NCBI GenBank assembly: GCA_019188255.1
Contig: JAETXT010000002.1
Location: 248,001-312,000 of the forward strand
Length of the DNA stretch: 64,000 nt
Direction: 5' to 3'
Source: Verticillium longisporum
Lineage: Eukaryota > Ascomycota > Sordariomycetes > Glomerellales > Plectosphaerellaceae
Shown: piece by piece, positions 34,574 through 44,629 of the stretch
Layout of the letters: each line of letters starts with the position of its first letter
Position numbering within the stretch: the stretch's first letter is position 1
The notes under the pieces: model-generated
The model's database searches: none
What the model was told of the DNA's origin: nothing
What the model saw: only the letters and a program-made list of their open reading frames with translations
Made by a program: the position numbers and the translations under genes

Positions 34574-35899
34574 CTAGTCAAGCCGCAGTGCATTGACTAG
34601 GAACTCCATGTAAGCAGCTCCCACCTCCATCTTGTCCGTCCTATACGCCTCGGGAGACGGGTAAAAAGGACACTCCTCATCGGGTCCTGAGTATCCAAAC
34701 TCGAAACCGACTCCGAGAATCTTCTTCTTCTTCGGATCCAAGATGTGACGTGCATATGCGTGGTCGATCGAGCACCCACTGGAAGGGTACAGGTGCGGCG
34801 CGGCGTAGACCGAGTAGAACGCCGCGTTGACATCGCTCGCAGCCCAGGCCATGCGGCCCGTAATCTCCAGCAGCTTGTCCCAGTCTCCGTGGTCCATGTA
34901 CTCCCGGTAATCAAAAGTGTCGTTGGCAATGAGGCCGCGCTTGCCGTCCCAGCTCTTGTTCCTGAAGTTTTTGCTCTTGTCTGTCGTCTGGATCGAGTCG
35001 AAGCACCAGCCGTAGAGGCCGATGCCAATGTTGGAGTGAAGGTCGCTGTACCAGCCGATGCTGGGGAAGTTGTCGAACACCCACTTGATACTCTGTGTCT
35101 CCGCCTCGGAGAAGGGGCCTGTGCCGTAGAAGTTTTCGGCGCTGGCGTTTGTGCTTGCTGCCTCGACACCGGGGGCGAGAGCTTGCGTGTAGTTCCAGGC
35201 AATGTCGAAGTTGCGGTTCAGGTCTATGCCGATGGACATGGCATCGCCCGCGGTGGATGACTCTGGGTTTCTGTTCTTGCGCCAGCAGCCGTTGGTCGAT
35301 TGGTCGAATGCGAGCCCGTCCGGGTTGACGGTCGGCACGATGACGACGCCCGCCTCCACGACCCGCTTGACGTCGCTGGCCGTGTAGCCAACAGTGCCGT
35401 ACTTGATTCCCTTCTTCTCCTGGAAAGCCCAGAGCAAGTCAGAGGCAAAGTCGACGAGATGGTCCGGACCACCTCTTTCCCGCGGGTGAATACCAGCATG
35501 CAGGAAGGCAAAGGGCTTCTTCTTTCCCTTGCCCGGCTTGGCTGTGATGCTGATGCCGGAGATGGCACGGTTCTCGTACGTCTTGAAAGGGGCCTCGAAG
35601 TAGTCGACGCCGCTGAACTGCTTGTCGAGCGCCTTGACGGCCGACTGCATCTCCTTGAAGTTCCAGGCAATTTCTTGGATGGCGCCGGCGCTGCCCAGTC
35701 CGCGGGGCGCGATCTTGCCGCCCATGAACCGGTCACCTTTGCCAACGGGAACGGTGCCGGGGACGGTGGTTTCTTGTCGACGAGCGATGCTGTGGACATT
35801 GTTGAGGTCGATGAGATGACCGCCGCGGCGCTCAATGTCTGTCAGACATGCGTCCACCGAGATAATGGGCAGCAGTGCCACAAGAGAGTAGAACTTCAT
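34574..35899 (-). CDS. secreted M14 zinc carboxypeptidase
   Basis: Extracellular metallo-exopeptidase that removes C-terminal residues. Single exon, 441 aa. The first 18 residues (MKFYSLVALLPIISVDAC) form a signal peptide; a propeptide-like stretch with dibasic sites (ERRGG, ARRQ) follows. Catalytic set: zinc ligands H138 and E141 in GIHPRERG and H288 in SDLHSN; substrate-binding NPDG (192-195) and DLNRNF (226-231, with R229); the Tyr of IDHAY (382); and the general base E400 in GFEFGYSG, where many members have FELRD-type sequence. Length and order fit fungal secreted M14 enzymes. Convergent with rvt, with 280 bp between the stop codons. Specificity (A or B type) cannot be assigned safely. 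Confidence 0.92.
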   Translation of the reverse strand: MKFYSLVALLPIISVDACLTDIERRGGHLIDLNNVHSIARRQETTVPGTVPVGKGDRFMGGKIAPRGLGSAGAIQEIAWNFKEMQSAVKALDKQFSGVDYFEAPFKTYENRAISGISITAKPGKGKKKPFAFLHAGIHPRERGGPDHLVDFASDLLWAFQEKKGIKYGTVGYTASDVKRVVEAGVVIVPTVNPDGLAFDQSTNGCWRKNRNPESSTAGDAMSIGIDLNRNFDIAWNYTQALAPGVEAASTNASAENFYGTGPFSEAETQSIKWVFDNFPSIGWYSDLHSNIGIGLYGWCFDSIQTTDKSKNFRNKSWDGKRGLIANDTFDYREYMDHGDWDKLLEITGRMAWAASDVNAAFYSVYAAPHLYPSSGCSIDHAYARHILDPKKKKILGVGFEFGYSGPDEECPFYPSPEAYRTDKMEVGAAYMEFLVNALRLD

Positions 35900-37417
35900 G
35901 GCTGCTATGGATATTGTTGGTTCGCTTTAAAATAATTGAGAAGTTTTGTTGTTGGATTGTGGTTGTAGCGTTCAAAGTGTGACCGCAAGTGAGTCTATTT
36001 ATGACTGAATCTCATGATGCAGTTGCCCGGTATCACCAACGCACTCTCTGCTTCACAAGCAGGGACCAATATCAGATTGGAATCTGCGAACCTGTCTCAA
36101 ATCACATTTGGAACCTTCCGTTCCTGCACAACGTAGGTGAGACATGCGTAACATATTGTACGCCCAACGAACGTTCGTCACATCATATTGTATGCCGCTC
36201 TATCCCTGTAGTATATCGGGGGACCCGTTCGCTTCAGATCGGGCGGAGGCCCCACAGTGGCGCAGAACAATGTCAAGAAGGCGTTGAACGTGTTTATTGT
36301 TCTCACGTTGGCGGCTTCTACCACACCTTCTGGAAGAAGGGAATTACTCTGTGGATCCACGTGTGGCACGCGACCTGCTTCTTTGAGATGCTCGCTAGAG
36401 CCAGTCGGGCGTGGTGGCCTGCAAAAGCACCCGAAGCAGCGGTTTGCCAAGAAAGGGGTTGGGCGTTGGTGAGCTCGTGGCCTCAGAGTGCGTGCATGAC
36501 TTGCTGCTTCCGGACGAACGACAGGGCGCACGGCGTTCACGGGTGCGGCGCCAGGCCTTCGGGTTGCCCCGAGATGGCAACCAAGGCATTCTGTCGACGA
36601 CGCCCATTCGGCATTCGCATATTTGTCTCTCCCTTGCGCCTAAGCGAAGGATATCGAGGCAGTGTCCATGTATCCATCACCTTTGATCAGACCTCACCAA
36701 GGGATCCTCGATTGTTCCGCCATGACACACCAATAGCCTACAGAGACGGTGTGATATGATGTCCAAGTACAAGTTGCCTAGTAAGAAGCCAGTCATACCA
36801 AGTGCATTGGCGGTGTTGGATGGGACGCAGGGATTCATCCCTTTGAGCAAAGCTCTCGCCAGCTGCGCGGTTGGCATGGGGCACATTTATGGAAAGCTAT
36901 TGTGGATTGCAACCTCTATGTGTGACGATCGAGGCTAAAGTCGGTGTGGAAGTCGAGCAACGGCCAGTTTCTGTTCCCCAATACCACCCGATCAACACAA
37001 CATCAACGTGTTCTCACCTTACGCTGCAACAAGAATTTAGATACATTGATTCAACCGCTTATTTTCCATGGTTCACGGGTATTCATGGAAAGTGGCTGAA
37101 GTAGTGTCCACGGTACGGAGACTCCTGGCACGAAGCCATGTCTTCGTCGCGAGCGGTGAACAGCGATGTTGACACCAGATACTTGGTTTCCCCTTGCATC
37201 TGGTCTGGAGTCTGCTCCAACACAACACGCTTGCTGAGATTTTCAAGATTAAGATCAAAGATACTGAGTGGTTCTTTACTCAACTCAACTTTTCATATAT
37301 CTTCTTGGGCTTCAAACTCTGCGGGATTCCGTCTCCAGATTGACCCAAATAAAGACAGCGACGATTCGGTACACCCACATCTCCAACATTACAATATCAA
37401 GTACAGAAAACGCTAAG
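35900..37417. other. intergenic region, no supported gene
   Basis: 1.5 kb. The longest frame (35989-36759, plus strand) has no domain or conserved segment, is rich in Cys/His/Trp in an unnatural pattern, and is matched by comparable frames on the other strand. The final 150 bp before 37418 are C/A-rich and end in a plausible fungal 5' leader. Nothing else is seen. Confidence 0.4.
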
Positions 37418-37930
37418 ATGATGGCTTTCAAAAATTTCCCAATCGGCAAACCAGTCAACCCGCTGCTGGCGTCAGCAATTTCTCGCCAGTGACGCGTTGC
37501 CCTGGACCGCATGAACGAAGTGAACCGCGAGGAAGAGTACAATCTCGCTGCGCACCGCTGGCATTACTTTGCTTTGCGTGCTTGCACCAGTCACTGTGAG
37601 CCGGTTCTCGACCCAGATGTGGTGCACACCCCTGATCACGAGAATGTTGCGTGTCAGGCATTGCTGGAGTTCCAGAAAAGTACTGACTGGGGGTTCTTTG
37701 AACATCTAGAAGTAAGCCAAGACGTTAGATTTGGCACGACATTGCTTCTTCCACGCCAAGAAATGCGGCTTCAATTCCAACAAGTGGCGAAACTGTACAA
37801 CCAAATGATGGAGGCTAAAGGGTTGCCTGAACGTGTGCCGTTCACGGCATGGAGTACGTGGCACGCTGAGCATGATCAGCGAGGTTGCATCGATGCCATT
37901 ATTTCCGGCATGGATACATGTAGGCTCTAG
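37418..37930 (+). pseudogene. small hypothetical ORF broken by one in-frame TGA
   Basis: From the ATG at 37418 the frame reads MMAFKNFPIGKPVNPLL and then meets TGA at 37490-37492. In the same frame it stays open to TAG at 37928-37930 (RVALDRMNEVNREEEYNLAA, then FQQVAKLYNQMMEAKGLPERV). The full frame would be about 170 residues. The second part has the look of a soluble helical protein, but I do not recognise the family. A downstream ATG at 37511 would give 139 aa. No convincing intron removes the stop. It is either a decayed gene, a gene starting at 37511, or a consensus error. Its position at the edge of the gene-poor accessory region suits a decaying gene. Confidence 0.35.
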
Positions 37931-38241
37931 ACCTTTGTCTGTAACGGCCCTGAAACACCAGAGACTTACTGTATTCTAGTCTCTGCGGACCTGAGGATTT
38001 TGCGTGCTTTATAGGTAAGACATCATTGCTTCACCACAGGCCAATGACCAGGTTTTGTAGTCGAGTCTTTGAATGTACATTCACAGATAGTAGAAGACAA
38101 TCAAGATTGCAATGGTTTGTAAGTAAAACAGCAAATTTGATCATACTCCGGGTAATTGCGTCAGTCATAAGGTATGATAGAGCCATATCCGCCTAGAAAC
38201 CTCATCCAGCATCCAGTCTCTGGCGTCCTAGAATGACACTC

Positions 38242-39355
38242 TCAGTCCCAAGGGTGAATGTTCACCTTTGCCCCATTCCCATCTCGGTAATTGTCCAGTG
38301 CTTTGTTCACAGCATCTGCATCTAAACCATTTATGACCTCGAAACTGCTGGGGCGCAGGTTTCCCTCTTTGTACCATCGAGGAACCTCTTTCCAGAACGG
38401 GATGGTCACTTCGGGGTGTATAGTAGACACGCCAAATGCAAGGCGGCGATCGTACCCTGCATTCTTGCTACCGATCCGATCGGTGTCCAGTTCGCCTTCA
38501 GTTCGACGCAGAGTGATCAAGTTGCCCTTCTTCGTGTTCGATAACGCTGCAACGCCCAATTCTTGGTCCACGCCTGCATTCACGGTGTCGACCGCATACA
38601 CAAGATCGTCGCCTGTGAGAGCTCGAATTTGCTCAAGCACGTTCGAGGCTCGTCGGTCAATGATATGTGTGGCCCCAGAAGCTCTCAGTGTCTCTTGGTT
38701 CTTGAGGCCAGCGACCGTGATAATTTGGCTTACGCCTGCAAGCTTGGCGAGTTCAATCGTGGCCCGCCCTGTGTTCGAGCCGCCTCCAATGACAAGAAGC
38801 GTGGTATTGGCGTAGTCGAATGACTGTGCTTCTGCAGAAAAAGGAGGAGGCAAGCCGAGACCGGACTTCGCAAAGAGAGCAATGAAGCCTGCCAGCACAA
38901 TGACAGGGATCGTGGACGCCTCGTCGTCGCTCAGGCCACTGCCGGCCACCCTGCCAACATATCTTGCGTCGACAAGCGCGTACTGCTGTGCTCCGCTGAA
39001 ATCGTTGTTAAAACCCCTTCAGCGAAAGAGTGCCCAAAAACATGGTCGCCAACGCTGAATTTGGAGGAATACTCTCCGCTGCCCACAATTGCGACTTCTC
39101 CGACCACATCGCTCGCTAGGACGTATGGCAGGCTCGTGACGAAAAGACCATCATCACGAGTTCTCTGGTCATGGGGGTTGACTAAGTATTTGATTAGTCG
39201 ATGTTGTTTTGATTCGCGATGAAGACTGTTCAAGACTTACGACCAGCAACAAGAATTTTAACAAGTAATTGATTGGAGCCAGCCTGTGGAATCGGACGTT
39301 GACCCGCAACCAATGCCTTCCCTACTTCTTCAAGTAACAGCGCTTTCTGGGACAT
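38242..39355 (-). CDS. zinc-type alcohol dehydrogenase-like MDR oxidoreductase, one apparent frameshift
   Basis: Medium-chain dehydrogenase/reductase resembling fungal cipB-like and trans-enoyl-reductase proteins, NAD(P)-dependent, substrate unknown. Exon 1 starts at 39355 (MSQKALLLEEVGKALVAG) and ends at 39241; a 59-bp intron (39240-39182) is removed; exon 2 runs to 38242. The GroES-like domain reads FVTSLPYVLASDVVGEV and FSVGDHVFGHS. The Rossmann fold has VIGGGSNTGRATIELAKLAG and ATHIIDRRA. Between them the frame slips at a CCCC run (39014-39017, minus-strand GGGG). One more base would restore NDFSGAQQYALVDARYVG linking both domains. Read literally, the protein is truncated just after the GroES-like half. 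No zinc-ligand Cys pattern is visible, so it is probably a zinc-independent reductase. Confidence 0.75.
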
Positions 39356-40465
39356 GGTTGTGACTGAATCTGACCTAAATCGCAATGATAGATAAACACA
39401 CAGGATCAGTGCTATTGTGTAGGAATAGATATACAGCATCGCAAAACGTTGATCTTTAAGAGATATTACGCTTCTCAGTCATTGGGAGGCTCGTTCTGTT
39501 CGCGATCTGATGCATTTGTAATTCCGCTGTGCATCTGATTGATAAGCGCCCCAAGTACAATCGTGCAATTCATACTTCACGCGTTTGACGAAACACCAAT
39601 GAGGCTTAGCTCTCAGCACACCATTATCATTTCTTGGAAAGAAGGGTGCTGCTGATTACTTTCAGAAAAGCAAGCCTCGGCACAACAGGTTTGTGCCTGT
39701 GGTGTGTCTCGTACAACCTTGCATGGACAATATCCGTGGCACAGCATGATGGCAGAAGGCAGACCTGAATGAAGGGAAGAACTCGCTAGTGCGGCGGAAC
39801 TCCTGCGTTCCATGTCAGTGGCTGATGTCAGCGACACAGGACCGACTTCAGTAAGCACGATTTACATTGTGGCCACTTTTGCGTATCATCACGCCGAGCC
39901 AAATCCGAGAGCTGGAACCTCGAGTGTAGTGCAACTTTGTTGTCTTGTCGGGAATGCCAGTCAGCAGTGACCTCGACTTGCTACCTCAGCTTGGTTATCG
40001 ATTCGAGACGACCGAGAGAGATGCCTGGCTTTTCCCTATTGCCAACACAGCTAACCTTGAGAAGTGCTATCACGAAGGAAAACTCATGAGAGCTTATTTG
40101 ATGGCAGTTTTGATACTCAGACAGCCACAGTCGTTGTTCCTTTAATATTAACATGACACGCGCAGTCCGTCCAGCCTGTACAACCGTGCTAAAGAAATCT
40201 GGCGTCGTTCGAATTCGCACCACTCCCGATACTGGAGTTAAGAAAGCCATGTCGCAATCACTTTTCCAACAATTTATGGACAGCGTGGAACATGGGAATT
40301 GACAAAATCCTGAATATTTGCGTCGCTGGCAGTGAAGCAGACGCTTTACTCTGTAAGAGGATCAGCGGAGCGATCGCCAGGATCTCAGGCGTTGCTCGGC
40401 GTAACTAGCGAGGGCTCGAGGGCGCAAGAGCTTTCGAGGCCACAAGTGAGGACTCTGTGATATAT
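39356..40465. other. intergenic region, no supported gene
   Basis: 1.1 kb, A/T-richer than the housekeeping part. Short frames only (maximum about 90 codons), none with a recognisable motif. Confidence 0.35.
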
Positions 40466-40771
40466 TCAATTGCTTGATGTCTTCGCTGACCCCTTTGTAG
40501 CCTCTTTGAGATCTATCAAGCTGTTCTCGCCGCCATGATCACTGCCAGCGCCAACGACCATCGAGTCAGCATCCTGCCATTTGTCGTTGGTCTCGGTCCA
40601 GAACGAATCACCGAAAGTCCCTGGTGGAAATGCATTGTTAGCGCAGTCCCACACAGTCAAAAGGGGCATGTATGGAACGGATTCACCGTTGCACCTGATC
40701 AACCCGATATAGCCAATCGTCTCGGGCTGAGGCTCGACCTCGGTATTTACATCCCTCTTTTGTGTTGACAT
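40466..40771 (-). CDS. small hypothetical protein (101 aa)
   Basis: The ORF starts in a good fungal start context (CACAATGTC) and reads MSTQKRDVNTEVEPQPETIG, then YIGLIRCNGESVPYMPLLTV and a Trp/Asp-rich middle (SFWTETNDKWQDADSM). No signal peptide or membrane segment is visible. I do not recognise the family. The composition is protein-like rather than random, but the ORF is short and single, so a fragment of a longer gene or a chance frame is possible. Confidence 0.3.
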   Translation of the reverse strand: MSTQKRDVNTEVEPQPETIGYIGLIRCNGESVPYMPLLTVWDCANNAFPPGTFGDSFWTETNDKWQDADSMVVGAGSDHGGENSLIDLKEATKGSAKTSSN

Positions 40772-42669
40772 TGTGGTAATAGGAATTTATTGTCTATTGA
40801 GGGACTTGAAGGATGATGGAAACTTGAAAATCAAACTAGGTAGTTTGGGACCCTGCAATGCGAAAAAAGCTCGACTTTGCATCAAAGTCAAATTTCATCT
40901 TCCTGATACACACACTTATATTTGCCTGCAATCTTCATCTTTGACACCATTGCGAAGACACACACTGCTGCCGAGCGATGACTTGCTATAACTTCTGAGT
41001 CTTTTCCCCATGTCACATACTGACATCTTTGGCAGCAGAGAAACCAAATGGACTCGACAGAAAAGGCACGACGTGACAGCCGAAGCAAAAAATTGACTCG
41101 ACCTGAAAGTCAAAAATATACGAGCCCGTGACGCTTGAACCCTGATATTAGCAGGCGTGATGTAATGAGTCCATTCTCATGGGCCAGAAAACCGCCCTCA
41201 CGTTCTGCCTTGCTGTTGTTCGCCACAGCCTCTTAAGTCATGGATCCTGCCCGACGACGCGACCCCTCTGCCCATGGTTGTCGAGGCCCAATAATGACTG
41301 CACACATGCATAACTTCTACCAGCTCACATCTAAAAAGGAGGTCACAGGTCACCCCCGCACAAGGCTGGCCTATTAAAAAAGGACTCACATCTCGGCAGT
41401 CAGGCTCCGGCGGCCACATTACGGCGGCCAGTATTTGAGTAGTTTCCAGAGACATAATTGGGAGAATAACGTGGAGAACAAGTGCTAACAGTCCAGGGAT
41501 AGATACTGGGTTAAAAGGGCAGCTTCGCCTGACTTGTGGCTACGTCGCGGATCTCGATCTTTCTATTCTTTACTCTTTGTTCCTGCGAGCCTCGCCTACC
41601 GTCCTGCCTGCGGGCTACTGCCTGAGGCAGCTTCTTTACCGTGATTAAGAGTGCGAGGGCCTTGCCCTCGCCTGTTCCATTCAGAGTTCCCAGCATGATC
41701 ATCGAATAACGGCAAGTGGGCGCATCCCATGGCGAACCTCTTGGGAAGATGCCTGCTGCCACTTCTGTCGTGCGCCCATCAGGGGCCACGAAGGCTACCA
41801 ATGTGGACAAGTTCCGCACGAATCAATCATTGTCGACGACAAATTGTACCCGATGCTATCTCTTTACAACCAGCCAGTAGTGCCTCCTTCGCAGCTCCAG
41901 TTTCAACGGCTGCCGCAAGCCTCCAACCCCGCCGACATTCTTAATTCGACTTTGATTTCTTCGAACCGAAATAGCCCTTCTAACTTCAACCCTTCATCAT
42001 TATCATCATCGACGTCAAGCTTTACATACTCAATCACAACAAGAATTTTCCTGCGGAACGTTCCCTGTCTGCATCGACCTCCTCCGACCCGCCCCCTCCT
42101 ACGACAGTCTTTCACACACACCACCCTCGTTGTGCCTGTGGATACGTGCCAACCAGTATTGGAGGCGCCCGAGTTACTCGACGAGCCTGGAATCTGAAAA
42201 GGCATTTGATGAACTGCACAAGACCCCAGTTGTTTCCCTTTTCATGTCATCTGGGCCATGAAAAGTCCACAGCGCAGGCACTCCTAGATCATCTTCAGGA
42301 GTGTCTACCGCGGCCCGGCCGGCCGTTACGAACCAAACCAACACTTACTATGACGACTTGAACGATGATGGCCACGCAAGGTAAGACACGGAGAGAGTTA
42401 CTAGTGTTATCTGATGATCTGTTATGTTTGGACCTCTGTTGCGCTTGTTTTGTTCTTTGTTTTGATAGCGCCTACGTTATGATGAGTATATACTGCGTTT
42501 CCCGCAATATATATTCTATTCGTATCCAGTTGAAGTTTACGGACGGAAGCAGTAGAGCATCCTTCTAGAGGTACTATGAGGACGTACTCAACTTGAGTTT
42601 TAGATAATTAGGAGTATTTTATTTATACGTTCTTATATTCTTTCTAGTTTCTTCTCTTTCTTTTCATTA
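40772..42669. other. intergenic region with a trace of a C2H2-like zinc finger
   Basis: About 1.9 kb without an intact gene. At about 42130-42360 (plus strand) one frame reads RCACGYVPT, then RRAWNLKRHLMNC, then a second Cys/His group (SCHLGHEKSTAQALLDHLQE). This resembles the C2H2-like finger found before NLRRH-type motifs in many fungal proteins. No upstream exon can be joined with confidence, so I treat it as a degenerate trace. From 42380 rightwards the DNA becomes progressively A/T-rich towards the transposon. Confidence 0.35.
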
Positions 42670-42769
42670 GTACTGCACCCCGACTAAATAAGTTAAATAT
42701 AGGTATCGGATTTAGTTATTTAGTCCGCTAAATTTAATGGATTTAGTTATTTAATCCTATTTATAAATA

Positions 42770-42819
42770 ACGTAATCCACAAGCGAGTGGTTCACCCATG
42801 CGAGTGGTTCACTTCACCC
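42770..42819 (+). repeat. left terminal inverted repeat of the Fot1/pogo element
   Basis: About 50 bp; the internal 13-mer GCGAGTGGTTCAC occurs at 42783-42795 and 42800-42812. It pairs with 44580-44629. Confidence 0.9.
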
Positions 42820-42876
42820 CGACCCGACAAACATTCCGAGGAAAACCTCAACCCAAACGCCGTAAATCAATTAAAA

Positions 42877-44531
42877 TCACTCCTCCTCGTCTTTTGCAGA
42901 CGATGAGATAGCTACCTGACAAGTTCTCGCGTTGTGGCCGGTCTTCCCGCATACGCTACAGCATCGTTTCTTCGGCTGGGACCACGACGCGGGACCCGGG
43001 TTCTGCAGCGTTTCCTCTTTTATCTGGATATCTACTTCCTTCTGAGCAATCTTGTCCTGTCCCTCGCCTACAGCCATGCTTCCTCCTTCCCGGAGACGTA
43101 GCTTTTTGGCCCTCCGGCGTCGGCTTAGTGTAGCATTTTCCTCTCGAAGGATCATAACCTCTGACTTCAAAAGAGCGATCTGGTGCATAACACCCCGCGT
43201 CCCCTTCGCAAGATAGTCAACAGCATCTAAAATTGACGTTGGGGAGCTTCCCTGGTGGCGTGAGATTCGCCCTTTGATGAAGTCAGTCTGGGAACCTGCC
43301 TCGAGCAGGTTAGTGGGCGTCTTAGAGACCCAAGAATCACGCTCCCCGTGGGACGTCCCCGGAGGCGTCGTCGTCCTCAACCTCACATCCAGCTTTGACA
43401 GGACTGTTTCCGGGTTATGGGGGACAAGCCCCGCTCCTCGAAAGCCTCCCTGGATGTTTTTTCTGTCATTGCTTGCTGAAATGCAGCCGAAAACGCCGGG
43501 AAGAAGTCTTCTTTGCTGATGTGCGTTGTACCCGCCCTCATCCTATCCTCGATTTGCCGACCGTATGCTTTCTTTAGTGGGCCAAAACACCCAACATCGA
43601 GAGGCTGGAGTAGATGTGACGAATGAGGAGGCATACAGAGTGTGATGATGTTGTTCTCCTTGCAGTAGAGTTCGAAGTCGACCGAGTGGTGACTTTCGTG
43701 GCCATCCAGGATCAGTAGGCGATAACCGCCCGAAGTACGGGACTTTGTATGCCTGTCAAAATGCCGAATCCATTCCAGACCAATATCATTCGTCGTCCAG
43801 CCGTTTGGAGATGTTGCGATTCTCCAGTCGCGAGAAATCGCGTCGTCCTGGTACCAGCTCGAGAGGTGGTACTTGCCCGAAACCACGATGAACGGCGGGA
43901 CGGAGAAACCCAACGCGCCAACGCCCTGGATCACCGTAACCCATTCCCGGTTGCCTGGCTGCCTCATCTTCACATTGGACCGTCTTTCCGAACTGGTCAC
44001 GACCATTCCGTTGGCGATAACGCCCATCTGGAAGCCGGTCTCGTCAAAGTTGTACATGTCAGCCTCTTGGATGCCGTACTTGGCGATCATGTTATGCACG
44101 AGGCGGAACCACGCGTTTATCGCGTCCGGATCTTCGCATTGGGCCCTCTTGTAGTCGTACTTGCGAAAGAAACGCGTCCGGAGCTCTGGTTGCCGTTTGA
44201 CGAAGTTTGCGGCCCAGTTCTTCCCGACGCGTGGCGCGTCACGGTCGGCAAGCAGGCGATTCGCCATATCTCCGACCTCACCCAACCGGGGAGGGTAAGA
44301 TCGCGCATCTAGGTCAAGGATATATTCGACAATAGTTTTCTCTTCTAGTACTGTTAATTTGGCAGAATTGGGCGGGCTTTCGCGTCGGGAGGGTTTGCCC
44401 TTCTGGCGTCGGAGGAGCGTCGTTAAGGGGACGGTGTAGATCCTCGCAGCACTCCGGGCGCTTAGGTTCGGGTCATTGTCCATAGCTTGGATAGCAAGGA
44501 ATAATTGACCTTCTTTTGAAAGAGTCTCCAT
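42877..44531 (-). pseudogene. Fot1/pogo DDE transposase, one apparent frameshift
   Basis: The N-terminus (METLSKEGQLFLAIQAM, then SARSAARIYTVPLTTLLRR) is a psq-type HTH, followed by a CENP-B-like HTH (PRVGKNWAANFVKRQPELRTR). The DDE_1 catalytic core has D163 (YNFDETGF), D276 (LLILDGHESHH) and D312 (LLQPLDVGCFGPLKKAY); the last two are 35 residues apart, the DD35D spacing of Fot1/pogo. The first ORF stops at 43383 (SPITRKQSCQSWM). A second frame from 43386 carries the usual tail (TPPGTSHGE, FIKGRIS) and ends in a CCHC zinc knuckle, CCSVCGKTGHNARTC. Before the first stop, the alternative frame reads PHNPETVLSKLDVRLR, which joins both parts. One base appears lost in the G run at 43419-43423. The catalytic core is intact, so activity depends on how essential the tail is and whether the indel is real. 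Confidence 0.88.
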
Positions 44532-44579
44532 CGCGGGCGGAGGTGGAATCTGTAGAATTCAGGTGTAGGTCGTGGGCCC

Positions 44580-44629
44580 GGGCGAAGTGAACCACTCGCT
44601 TGGGTGAACCACTCGCTTGTGGATTACGT
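44580..44629 (-). repeat. right terminal inverted repeat of the Fot1/pogo element
   Basis: Reverse complement of the left repeat with about three mismatches, followed by TA. Confidence 0.9.

Larger units (their letters stand above)
42770..44629 (-). mobile_element. Fot1/pogo-family (Tc1/mariner) DNA transposon, 1860 bp
   Basis: Inverted repeats of about 50 bp start ACGTAATCCACAAGCGAGTG at both ends (42770-42819 and 44580-44629) with only a few mismatches. TA dinucleotides sit directly outside both ends (42768-42769 and 44630-44631), the target duplication of this superfamily. Each repeat contains the 13-mer GCGAGTGGTTCAC twice, 17 bp apart, a likely transposase binding array. The interior is GC-rich with normal CA/TG content, unlike the RIP-mutated DNA around it, so it inserted later. 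It carries one transposase gene on the minus strand. Confidence 0.9.

Noticed and set aside
35989..36759. 256-codon plus-strand ORF in the 36-kb gap
   Set aside because: No domain or protein-like periodicity, with rival frames on the other strand. Treated as chance.
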